NCBI GenBank assembly: GCA_012031475.1
Contig: JAAUTJ010000378.1
Coordinates: 1 to 5,523 of the forward strand
Length of the DNA: 5,523 nt
Direction of reading: 5' to 3'
From: Leptolyngbyaceae cyanobacterium SM1_3_5
GTDB taxonomy: Bacteria > Cyanobacteriota > Cyanobacteriia > Elainellales > Elainellaceae
This document shows positions 1 to 5,523 of the stretch, piece by piece. The position numbers and the translations under genes are program-made. The notes under the pieces were generated by a model, which had not been told where the DNA came from, made no database searches, and worked only from the letters and a program-made list of their open reading frames with translations. Position 1 is the stretch's first letter. Every line of letters starts with the position of its first letter.

Positions 1-864
1 CGGCCTGTTTGCTTGCGTCCAAGCGATCGTGGCGATCAAATTGCGGGGCTTCACGATTTCTGATCCCGTGTGAGCAACAAGAAAGCTGCCCGTGCCATAG
101 GTGCATTTCATCAATCCGGGGCGATCGCATCCCTGCCCAAACAGCGCCGCCTGCTGGTCGCCCAAGATGGCGCTAACTGGAATTTCTGCCCCAAAAAGAC
201 TGACGCTCCCAAACGCACCAAGGCTCGATCGAATATCGGGCAGAATCGATCGTGGAATTTTGAACAGATCGAGGAGGCGATCGTCCCAATCTCCGGTCTG
301 GAGGTTCATCAGCATTGTGCGGCTGGCGTTGCTGTGGTCGGTGGCGTGAACTTGTCCGCCCGTCAGCTTCCACAAAATCCAGGTGTCGATCGTACCTGCC
401 AGCGTTGTATCGAGATTGGCCTCACAGCGATCGAGCAGCCAAGCAAGTTTTGTGGCCGAAAAATAAGCATCAATGATCAGGCCAGTCCGATCGAAAATCT
501 CCTGACCGTAACCTTGCTGCTGAAGCTGCAAACAGTGTCCAGCCGTGCGTCGATCCTGCCAAACGATCGCATTGTGCAGCGGTTCGCCCGTCGTTTTGTT
601 CCAGAGCAAACAGGTTTCGCGCTGGACGGTCAGCCCGATCGCCGCAATGTCACGAGCTGAAATATTGGCCTCAGCCATTGCCGCCGCGATCACCTTGCAA
701 GTATCTTGCCAAATTTCAATCGGGTCATGCTCTAGCCATCCTGGTTGCGGATAGTGCTGCGTCAGTTCCTCATAGGCCTGCGCGATCGCTTGACCCGTGC
801 GATCGAACAAAAACGCTCGATTGCCCGTTGTTCCCAAATCCAGCGCCAAGATGTACTGCGACAT
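1..864 (-). CDS. glpK: Glycerol kinase, N-terminal 288 residues (cut by left edge)
   Basis: Cytosolic FGGY-family kinase that phosphorylates glycerol with ATP to sn-glycerol 3-phosphate, feeding glycerolipid synthesis and glycerol use. Reading leftwards from ATG at 864 the frame stays open for 288 codons to the window edge, a little over half of the usual ~500 residues. Visible motifs: phosphate-binding loop DLGTTGNR (residues 9-16), YPQPGWLEHDP (38-48), QRET (81-84) and VWQDRR (101-106). Glycerol-contact positions known in E. coli GlpK correspond to R82/E83, Y134 in DAYFSATK, and D236 in GDQQAALFGQ; TYGTGS follows at 255-260. The family loop is usually D-Q-G-T-T-S-S-R, so L10, G14 and N15 are mild variants. 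The DQQAALFGQ and DTWILWKLTGG signatures favour glycerol kinase over xylulokinase relatives. The start is only 3 bases after the stop of the upstream gene and no strong Shine-Dalgarno is seen, so translational coupling is likely (inference). No frameshift is visible. Confidence 0.95.
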   Translation of the reverse strand, partial: MSQYILALDLGTTGNRAFLFDRTGQAIAQAYEELTQHYPQPGWLEHDPIEIWQDTCKVIAAAMAEANISARDIAAIGLTVQRETCLLWNKTTGEPLHNAIVWQDRRTAGHCLQLQQQGYGQEIFDRTGLIIDAYFSATKLAWLLDRCEANLDTTLAGTIDTWILWKLTGGQVHATDHSNASRTMLMNLQTGDWDDRLLDLFKIPRSILPDIRSSLGAFGSVSLFGAEIPVSAILGDQQAALFGQGCDRPGLMKCTYGTGSFLVAHTGSEIVKPRNLIATIAWTQANRP

Positions 865-867
865 GAT

Positions 868-1155
868 TTAGTCTTGGCGGCGACAAAATTCATCCATCCA
901 TCCGGCACTCAGACCCGTCGCGATCGCCCCCGTCGGTGTCAGCACGATCGAGGCAAGCTGCGGATATCCCATCAGCAACGTCACGATCGTGGCACTCATG
1001 CCGCCCAATACGCTAATCACCAACCCCTGATAAAGATGCTGCATACCATCCATCGATTCTTCGTCTTCTACGCTACCAACAGTTGGGAATCGATCGACCT
1101 TTCGTTCATCAAATATCACCCAATCGATCGGGGAACGGGTTGAATCGTCGGTCAC
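868..1155 (-). CDS. Small predicted membrane protein, 95 residues, unknown function
   Basis: I do not recognise a named family. The polar N-terminal half (about residues 1-43) is rich in Asp/Glu/Arg. It is followed by two hydrophobic stretches, about residues 44-62 (GLVISVLGGMSATIVTLLM) and 67-86 (containing LASIVLTPTGAIATGL), split by GYPQ, and then a short charged tail ending FCRRQD. This suggests a two-helix membrane hairpin (inference). The first in-frame start is GTG at 1155, with an in-frame TGA 15 bases upstream of it. ATG codons at residues 35 and 38 are alternative starts that would leave mostly the hydrophobic part. The stop at 868-870 is 3 bases before the glpK ATG, so the two genes are very probably co-transcribed and perhaps coupled. 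A role near glycerol entry is conceivable from position only; it lacks the length and motifs of a GlpF channel. Confidence 0.6.
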   Translation of the reverse strand: MTDDSTRSPIDWVIFDERKVDRFPTVGSVEDEESMDGMQHLYQGLVISVLGGMSATIVTLLMGYPQLASIVLTPTGAIATGLSAGWMDEFCRRQD

Positions 1156-1187
1156 TTCCAGAGCAATTCATCATTATTTATTCATCA

Positions 1188-1319
1188 CTACCTCGCGGCC
1201 AGCAAAGCCGAGCCGAAACGATCGCCCATCGGGAAAGCAAACAACCCAAGAATCGCGATCGGCTTGAATGTGGGGCGCATTGCCGTAATTCTCACTTCGG
1301 TCGATTCCTCAACCTGCAC
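1188..1319 (-). CDS. Possible 43-residue small ORF upstream of the 95-residue gene
   Basis: A short leftward frame starts at GTG (1319-1317), directly after an in-frame TAG, and ends with TAG at 1190-1188, 32 bases before the next gene. It would encode a peptide with a charged start (VQVEEST), then TFKPIAILGLFAFPMG and an end in ALLAAR. An internal ATG would give a 30-residue version. The hydrophobic middle and protein-like composition are mildly suggestive, and the position fits a leader gene of the glpK unit. There is no recognisable Shine-Dalgarno and I know no family, so it may simply be chance coding in the intergenic region. Confidence 0.22.
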   Translation of the reverse strand: MQVEESTEVRITAMRPTFKPIAILGLFAFPMGDRFGSALLAAR

Positions 1320-1466
1320 CTAACCCCGTAAAAACCCTGAATTCTCCTGCACAACCGCAAGACAAGGTTATAGTTGTAAGGCAGAACTCGATTCGCTCGA
1401 TCGCCACCATTGAGCCATCGACCCCCGCACCGATCCGCCTCGATCGATCCGGTGCCAGTCCTTTTC

Positions 1467-1471
1467 AGGAG
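1467..1471 (+). promoter_or_regulatory. Possible distant ribosome binding site of pilG
   Basis: AGGAG ends 15 bases before the ATG at 1487, longer than the usual 5-10. The ATG is kept because the family characteristically begins MQGKLSEIDIRSILQL, which is exactly what follows. An in-frame GTG at 1451 would add 12 residues with no family support. Confidence 0.35.
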
Positions 1472-1486
1472 CGCATTCCAGCCACC

Positions 1487-2765
1487 ATGCAGGGCAAGCT
1501 AAGCGAAATCGACATCCGAAGCATTCTGCAACTGGTCGAACTCGGTCAGCGCACCGGAGAACTCTTTGTCGAAGCCTACCCTGCCAGCGAAACCCTCCTC
1601 CCCCTCAAGCGCCGCAGCGCGATCGATCAGTCCTGGTTCATCTTCTTCCTGAACGGACGCATCATCTACGCCGGAGACAGTCGTGGCAACCTTTCGCGCC
1701 TGCGCGATCACCTGCGACGCTACAAGCGCGAAGCTGCGCTGGACTCGATCGGCGTCAGTGCGATCGCCACCTTCAACGCTCCCGAATACGGCTATCTGTG
1801 GGCACTGCTGGAAAATCACACCCTCACCCCTGCCCAAGGCGCAGCATCATCCAAAGCTTGTGCGCGAAACGCTGTTCGATTTGTTCACGCTGCATCAAGG
1901 CTCCTTCATCTTTGAAGTGAATCCCGCCCTGTCGCCACAGTTGACCACGCTGGAAATCAATCCGCTCACGACCAACATCATCAAGCAGGTGCAGGAGTGG
2001 AAGCAGTTTCATCCGCACATTCAAACGCCCGATCAGTGCCCCGTCCTGACCGACCCCACTCAGTTGCGATCGACCCTGCGCGAAAACACCTTCAAAACGC
2101 TGGAACAGTGGGTAGACGGCAAAACTTCGATTCGCCAGATTGCTCGGTATCTCGGTCGCGACATTCTCACCGTCGCCCGCGCCATTTATCCTTACGTGCA
2201 GCAAGGTTGGGTGCAGTTGGTCTACCGTCCGTCGATCGCGCAGCGCTCCCAGAATGGAATCGCGAGCTTGCGGAACGATATTGCGCCTTCGCCGGATTTT
2301 GTGCCTGCTGACGACATTCCCCATATTGTTTGCATTGAAGATTCGGCAACGGTTCGCCACGCCGTCGAAAACATTTTGCAGCAGCACGGCTATGAGGCCA
2401 CAACGATCGCCAATCCGCTCGAAGCGCTTGGTCTGGTCTTTCAAATCAAGCCAGATTTAATTTTGTGCGACATTTCGATGCCGGAACTGGACGGGTACGA
2501 AATCTGTGCGATGCTGCGAAAATCAACGGCCTTTCGGCAAACGCCGATCGTGATGCTGACCGGACGAGACGGCTTTATCGATCGCGTCAAAGCGCGAATG
2601 GTTGGCGCGACGGACTATCTCACCAAGCCGTTTGGTGAAAGCGAACTGCGAATGCTGGTCGAGAAATATGTCGGCGTTGGACAGCCGCAAAAATTGCAGT
2701 CGCTCAGCCAACATTTGGCCGCCGAATTAGAGCTTGAAATTGACGAAGCTGCTTCGACTTCCTAG
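1487..2765 (+). CDS. pilG: PilG/HmpA (PatA-type) response regulator: PATAN/DUF4388 domain plus receiver; two 1-base deletions
   Basis: Cytoplasmic response regulator of the cyanobacterial pilus chemosensory system. The N-terminal PATAN (DUF4388) domain, about residues 1-255, starts MQGKLSEIDIRSILQL and includes SWFIFFLNGRIIYA, EYGYLWALLENH, QEWKQFHPHIQ and RAIYPYVQQGWVQLVY. A receiver domain fills about residues 280-400: acidic pair E285/D286, phospho-acceptor D329 in CDISMPELDGYE, T359 in MLTG, and K381 in TKPF. All key receiver residues are present, unlike degenerate PatA relatives. The frame is broken: family sequence runs in one frame to TPAQG (1840), appears as RSIIQ in a second frame (1841-1855), and continues as KLVRETLFDL in a third to the TAG at 2763. 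One base added after 1840 (GGC to GGCC) and one in the A-run 1853-1855 restores a continuous 426-residue protein. Numbering here is for the repaired protein. pilH follows after a 293-bp spacer. Gene identity is secure; whether the breaks are real is doubtful. Confidence 0.9.
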
Positions 2766-2799
2766 CCGCCTTTTGAGTACAATTCAACCTTGTAGACAG

Positions 2800-2829
2800 T
2801 TGACAGGCGCGATCGCTCCACGACAGAAT
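2800..2829 (+). promoter_or_regulatory. Candidate sigma-70-type promoter for pilH
   Basis: A perfect -35 hexamer TTGACA (2800-2805) is followed after 18 bases by CAGAAT (2824-2829), matching TATAAT at 4 of 6 positions. A HIP1 octamer lies in the spacer. The predicted leader to the pilH ATG would be over 220 bases. The weak -10 keeps confidence low. Confidence 0.35.
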
Positions 2830-2871
2830 TCGACTTTCCTAAGCCACAATTAAAGCAGTTCGATCGATAAA

Positions 2872-2901
2872 GTTTTCTTACGCTACACCGTTCAAGAAAA
2901 C
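2872..2901. repeat. 8-bp inverted repeat with 14-base loop
   Basis: GTTTTCTT (2872-2879) pairs perfectly with AAGAAAAC (2894-2901) around a 14-base loop. It could be a regulator site or a weak leader hairpin. It is AT-rich and lacks a following T-run, so a terminator is unlikely; chance is also possible. Confidence 0.35.
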
Positions 2902-3044
2902 GTTTAGATGCAGTCTATCTAGATGAGAAGTCCGCAATTTCTCTGGCAATGATGGGTTGCTTGGCACTTTTGTTTTAGTTTTTGCCTATCATCAGGGTAC
3001 ATTCTAGGAGATGAGGGCTTCCATTCTTGAAAATTGCGATCGGC

Positions 3045-3049
3045 AAAGG
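3045..3049 (+). promoter_or_regulatory. Ribosome binding site of pilH
   Basis: AAAGG, 9 bases before the ATG at 3059, is well placed and supports that start, which also gives the family-typical N-terminus MSTVLVVEDS. Confidence 0.6.
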
Positions 3050-3058
3050 TAAAGCACG

Positions 3059-3424
3059 ATGAGTACCGTTTTAGTCGTTGAAGATAGCCTGACGCAGCGG
3101 GAGATGATTTCTGAGCTGCTGAAAAAAAGCGGCTTGACTGTCACCATTGCCAGCGACGGCGTTGAAGCGCTAGAGCAAATTCAAGGTCGCCGCCCAGATC
3201 TGGTCGTCCTAGATATTGTCATGCCGCGCATGAACGGCTACGAAGTTTGCCGCCGATTAAAGGCTGATCCGAAGACACAGAATGTTCCTGTGGTAATGTG
3301 TTCCTCCAAAGGCGAAGAATTCGATCGCTACTGGGGCATGAAGCAAGGAGCAGATGCCTACATCGCCAAACCGTTTCAGCCCACCGAACTCGTCGGGACA
3401 GTGAAACAACTGCTGCGAGGCTAG
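3059..3424 (+). CDS. pilH: PilH/HmpB, CheY-like single-domain response regulator
   Basis: A stand-alone receiver of 121 residues, the normal CheY size, with no output domain; it acts by protein contact in the cytoplasm. Conserved residues are complete: acidic pair E8/D9 in VVEDS, phospho-acceptor D52 in VVLDIVMPRMNGYEVC, the hydroxyl switch position S82 in MCSSKGEE, and K104 in AKPF. The frame is continuous, unlike the genes on both sides. Position between a PatA-type regulator and a CheW-like adaptor identifies it as PilH (HmpB in Nostoc, slr1042 type). It is presumably phosphorylated by the CheA-type kinase expected beyond the window. It has its own good Shine-Dalgarno, and pilI starts 22 bases after its stop, indicating one transcript with pilI and pilJ. 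Confidence 0.95.
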   Translation: MSTVLVVEDSLTQREMISELLKKSGLTVTIASDGVEALEQIQGRRPDLVVLDIVMPRMNGYEVCRRLKADPKTQNVPVVMCSSKGEEFDRYWGMKQGADAYIAKPFQPTELVGTVKQLLRG

Positions 3425-3446
3425 CGAAAAGGGAAAGACAACTTTT

Positions 3447-3976
3447 ATGATCGGCAATTCTGATTTTCTCACTGGCACAGGCCAAGACCAAGCCCCGGAA
3501 TTTCAAGAACTTGAAAGCCCCGAAGGTGAGTTGCACTTGCGCTTTTATGTCGCGTCTGGCGACGAATTTGCCCTGCCCGCAACGGGAATTCGCGAGGTGA
3601 TTTCCTCACCACCGATCGGATCACGCCGATCCCCAACGTTTCACCCCTCCTGCTAGGAACGCTCAACGTGCGCGGTCGCGTGATTTGGGTGGCCGATTTG
3701 GGTCAATTTTTGGGCGATCCCACGCCCTTGAGTACCGATCGCCCCGATATTCCCGTCATTGCCATCGAAGAGCAAGACGCTATGCTAGGCTTAGCAGTTG
3801 ACCGAATTGTGGATATGGACTGGCTCGACGTTGAAGAAATGCAGATGCCAACCAACGTTCCCGACAGCATGGCTCCTTTTTTACACGGTGAATGGTCGAT
3901 CGATGGCGATCGCAATCGGTTCTTACGGCTGCTCGATCAAATTGCAATTTTGCGATCGGCACGCTGGGCAGCATAA
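3447..3976 (+). CDS. pilI: PilI/HmpC, CheW-like adaptor; one-base deletion splits the frame
   Basis: CheW-family scaffold that links the receptor PilJ to a CheA-type kinase at the membrane. The sequence reads LRFYVASGDEFALPATGIREVISSPP in the first frame up to 3614, then DRITPIPN, LLLGTLNVRGRVIWVADLG and further family sequence in the next frame to the TAA at 3976. Adding one G after 3614 (CCG then ATCGG becomes CCGGATCGG) joins them into a 176-residue protein, the expected size for this family. Hallmarks are the FALP/VREV-type N-terminal strand region, the NVRGRVIWVADL strand, and a family-typical C-terminus RFLRLLDQIAILRSARWAA. Unrepaired, translation ends at the TAG at 3654-3656 after 69 residues and the product would be non-functional. 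A purine-rich AAGGGA (3429-3434) lies 12 bases before the ATG. It is in line with pilH and pilJ in an apparent operon. Confidence 0.92.
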
Positions 3977-4032
3977 ACAGCAGCATCAACACTTGAGTAG
4001 GCATCGAGCGAGCAGTAATTCGGATCACGGTC

Positions 4033-4037
4033 AGGAG
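4033..4037 (+). promoter_or_regulatory. Ribosome binding site of pilJ
   Basis: AGGAG sits 8 bases before the ATG at 4046, the best Shine-Dalgarno in the window, and fixes the start of the receptor gene. The 69-base pilI-pilJ gap shows no promoter or terminator. Confidence 0.7.
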
Positions 4038-4045
4038 TAAGGCAA

Positions 4046-5523
4046 ATGGGATCTAGTACACAGTACGCACAAGACTATCAGCAGGCCGAACGCGCTTACA
4101 TGCAGGGCAACTACGAGCAGGCGGCGGAAATTGTCGATCGCTTGGCGGAAGAACACCCGTCCGACCCGAATGTGCGGCTGCTGCGCGGACACATTTACTG
4201 TTATGGCCTTCAGCAATACGGCGTTGCCAAAGAGCAATATCAGGCCGTTTTGGGCTTAACTTCTGATCAAGAATTCATCGACTACGCCAACAATGGCTTG
4301 GAATATGCCAGCCAATTTACTGTAGCAGAAGCGCCAGGGGGAGGAAACGGGGCGATCGCCTTCGATGCGGATGCCTTTGATGCGAATGACGGCGGGGACG
4401 ACGAAGCAATCTTTGACTCTTCTGCCAACTGGCAAGAAGTTTCCGCCGACGACAGCGAAGATTTTGACTTTGCCAGCTTTGATCTTGACCCGACTGAATC
4501 GCCTGCCGATCCGCACATTCAAATGCCGCCTGTCGATCGCCGCCCGCAAGCCTACGCCGATCCGTTTGCTTCCGGTGAACCTGCCACCGCTGCGTCTTTT
4601 GGCGAACCTGCTTTTGGCGATGCCGCTTTTGGCGAACCTGCTTTTTGGCGAGGCAGACGATCCGTTTGGCTCTGACTTTGATTTTGATGCCGCCAGCTTC
4701 GAGCCGCCTGTGGAAGAAACTCCTGCGCCTCGTGCACGCGATCGACCGAAGACGAAACGCTGTTCATGGTCAATGAGGACTACCAGGCTCCGGCTGAAGC
4801 GGCCAGCTTGGGCGATATTGATTTTGGCAGCTATGACAACGGAAACGATCGCACACTGGCTTCCTCCAACGGCTTCGCTGCCGACTTCGACGAAAACGAA
4901 TTCATCACCAGCGAAGAGCCACCGATCGAAGGCGCATCCACAGCCGGAAGCAACATCGATTTTCTAGATGAGTTTGACGAATTTGACGACTTGGGCAGCC
5001 TGCCCGACTTTGATATGTCCGAAAATTCCGCCGGATTCACCAGTCCGTCGATCGGTTCGCCCTACGCCAGCGGCTCAATTCCGGCCAGCATGACCAGCGA
5101 TTTTGGCTTCACGGTGGGCGATGGCAACGATGCTTCGATCGTCCGCGAAGAAGAAATCTTCAGCATTTCCGGCACAAGCGATTCGCTGCCAACCTTTGCC
5201 CAATCTGACAGCCGCAGCTTTGAACCCGATGTCAACGTCGAGCAGGGATCGCTCGCCTTCCTAGAAAATGCACCGCTGAGACCAAAAAAACTGGTGGGTC
5301 GCGGGAATTACCGGAGTTGCCGCCGTCGGGTTCTCGCAAATGGCCCAGGACTGGAGGAAAACGAAGCAGGACGAATCCGTTGCTCGGCATCTTTCAACAA
5401 TTCACGAAGCTGCTGAATTTATGTGTCGGCTAATTTCGCAGACATCTGGACTCTTCCCGAGGGTTTTTCCGAAAACATCGCAGATGTAAACAATAACGGA
5501 ATCGTAGATGAGAATGATGGATT
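4046..5523 (+). CDS. pilJ: PilJ/HmpD, methyl-accepting chemotaxis protein, N-terminal part with several frameshifts (cut by right edge)
   Basis: Receptor of the pilus chemosensory system; only its cytoplasmic N-terminus and the start of the first membrane helix lie in the window, so HAMP and signalling domains are not seen and the name rests on context and N-terminal resemblance. Residues about 6-75 look like TPR helices (YQQAERAYMQGNYEQAAEIV, then AKEQYQAVL). A long acidic, Phe/Asp-rich linker to about residue 400 follows, with DEFDEFDDLGSLPDF and DETLFMVNED segments. Then comes a hydrophobic stretch WWVAGITGVAAVGF, about 416-429. The frame breaks three times: an extra T in 4642-4646, a missing base between about 4726 and 4745, and an extra A in the A7 run 5284-5290. 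Removing or adding those bases gives one continuous product. Past about 5330 no frame is convincing, and stops occur at 5414-5416, 5431-5433 and 5487-5489 in the three frames. Numbering is for the repaired protein. Confidence 0.85.
4598..4658 (+). repeat. 15-bp tandem repeat inside pilJ encoding FGEPA/FGDAA
   Basis: Units of TTTGGCGAACCTGCT type run at 4598-4612, 4613-4627 (variant ending GATGCCGCT), 4628-4642 and a diverged fourth at 4643-4658. They encode FGEPA, FGDAA, FGEPA, FGEAD. The fourth unit has one T more than the others, which is exactly where the reading frame breaks, so the repeat itself shows which base is extra. Confidence 0.8.
4726..4745 (+). other. Inferred one-base deletion zone in pilJ
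   Basis: Protein-like sequence runs EETPAPRA in one frame up to this zone and STEDETLFMVNEDYQAP in the frame one base on. A single missing base somewhere here is required, for instance a second C in GCAC-GCGATCG, but the exact base cannot be fixed from the sequence. Confidence 0.6.

Larger units (their letters stand above)
1156..1486. promoter_or_regulatory. Divergent intergenic region between the glpK unit and pilG
   Basis: These 331 bases separate the leftward glpK unit from the rightward pil cluster and must carry signals for both, unless the small ORF at 1188-1319 is real. Around 1362-1377 the two strands carry overlapping -10-like hexamers: TATAGT at 1369-1374 rightwards (5 of 6 matches to TATAAT) and TATAAC at 1372-1367 leftwards (5 of 6). 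No convincing -35 box is visible for either. The rest shows CGATCG-type cores and no tRNA, terminator hairpin or clear operator. The promoter reading rests on hexamers alone. Confidence 0.4.
2766..3058 (+). promoter_or_regulatory. pilG-pilH spacer with promoter-like and inverted-repeat elements
   Basis: This 293-bp stretch holds no credible gene. It is more AT-rich than its flanks and unusually long for this gene cluster. It contains a perfect TTGACA (2800-2805), an AT-rich inverted repeat (2872-2901) and, near its end, -10-like hexamers TATCAT (2987-2992) and TACATT (2998-3003) with no well-spaced -35. TTGGCA at 2961-2966 is 20 bases before TATCAT, which is too long for a standard sigma-70 promoter. 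The spacer suggests that pilH-pilI-pilJ can be transcribed independently of pilG (inference). No terminator hairpin with a T-run follows the pilG stop. Confidence 0.45.
121..4359. repeat. Seven HIP1 octamers GCGATCGC dispersed through the window
   Basis: Perfect palindromic copies lie at 121-128, 782-789, 920-927, 1760-1767, 2809-2816, 3906-3913 and 4352-4359, alongside many partial CGATCG cores. A random 8-mer would be expected about 0.1 times in this length. HIP1 over-representation is a known signature of many cyanobacterial genomes. Copies occur both in coding and in spacer DNA on both sides of the divergent promoter, so both gene groups look native to the same genome. Confidence 0.9.

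Noticed and set aside
70..660. 196-codon plus-strand ORF opposite glpK
   Set aside because: It lies wholly antisense to a continuous, strongly recognisable glycerol kinase frame and its translation shows no family features.
745..1143. 132-codon plus-strand ORF across the glpK start
   Set aside because: It overlaps the antisense of glpK and the 95-residue gene; its His/Arg/Gln-rich composition is typical of a shadow frame.
1824..2444. 206-codon minus-strand ORF opposite pilG
   Set aside because: The plus strand encodes clear PATAN and receiver sequence here; the antisense ORF is a by-product of GC-rich codon use.
2872..2901. Rho-independent terminator after pilG
   Set aside because: The stem is AT-rich, the loop is 14 bases, there is no T-run after it, and it lies over 100 bases past the stop codon.
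4365..4967. 200-codon plus-strand ORF inside pilJ as a separate gene
   Set aside because: Only its part from about 4647 to 4740 is protein-like and that part is pilJ after the extra T; the rest is an out-of-frame reading of the acidic linker.
5284..5291. Programmed -1 ribosomal frameshift at A AAA AAC
   Set aside because: The hydrophobic helix is in the +1 frame relative to upstream pilJ, so a -1 shift would not reach it; no stimulatory hairpin is evident.
1..5523. CRISPR array, insertion sequence, tRNA or toxin-antitoxin module
   Set aside because: No regularly spaced direct repeats, transposase-like frame with terminal repeats, tRNA-like cloverleaf or recognisable toxin pair was seen on either strand.

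Overview
The window comes from a cyanobacterium. Seven perfect copies of the HIP1 octamer GCGATCGC lie in 5.5 kb, CGATCG cores are everywhere, and the plus-strand genes match the cyanobacterial PilG-PilH-PilI-PilJ chemosensory set in both order and sequence. In Synechocystis this set is slr1041-slr1044 (pil/tax3); in Nostoc it is hmpA-D.

Layout. Positions 1-1319 are read leftwards. They hold the first 288 codons of glycerol kinase (glpK, cut by the left edge), preceded only 3 bases away by a gene for a 95-residue membrane protein of unknown function, and by a doubtful 43-codon ORF. Positions 1156-1486 are a divergent promoter region. From 1487 to the right edge four genes are read rightwards: pilG (PATAN/DUF4388 plus receiver domain), a 293-bp spacer with its own promoter-like signals, pilH (CheY-like single receiver), pilI (CheW-like adaptor) and the 5' part of pilJ (methyl-accepting chemotaxis protein with a TPR-like N-terminus and a long acidic linker). 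A CheA-type kinase normally follows pilJ and would lie beyond the window.

Working together: in the families concerned, PilJ-type receptors couple through the CheW-like PilI to a CheA-type kinase, which phosphorylates the PilH and PilG receivers to control type IV pilus motility and, in filamentous species, hormogonium behaviour. The glpK pair is metabolic and has no evident link to this beyond sharing the intergenic region.

The main surprise is the reading frames. pilG, pilI and pilJ are each broken, but every break is repaired by adding or removing a single base, mostly in short homopolymer runs. The repaired proteins show family-typical sequence on both sides with no additional stop codons, except in the last ~190 bp. 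This looks far more like uncorrected sequencing indels than gene decay. glpK, the 95-residue gene and pilH are intact. The last ~190 bp of pilJ stay unresolved, with stops in all three forward frames and an EF-hand-like loop in one of them. I found no tRNA, rRNA, CRISPR array, insertion sequence or convincing terminator, and no clear sign of an undescribed system.
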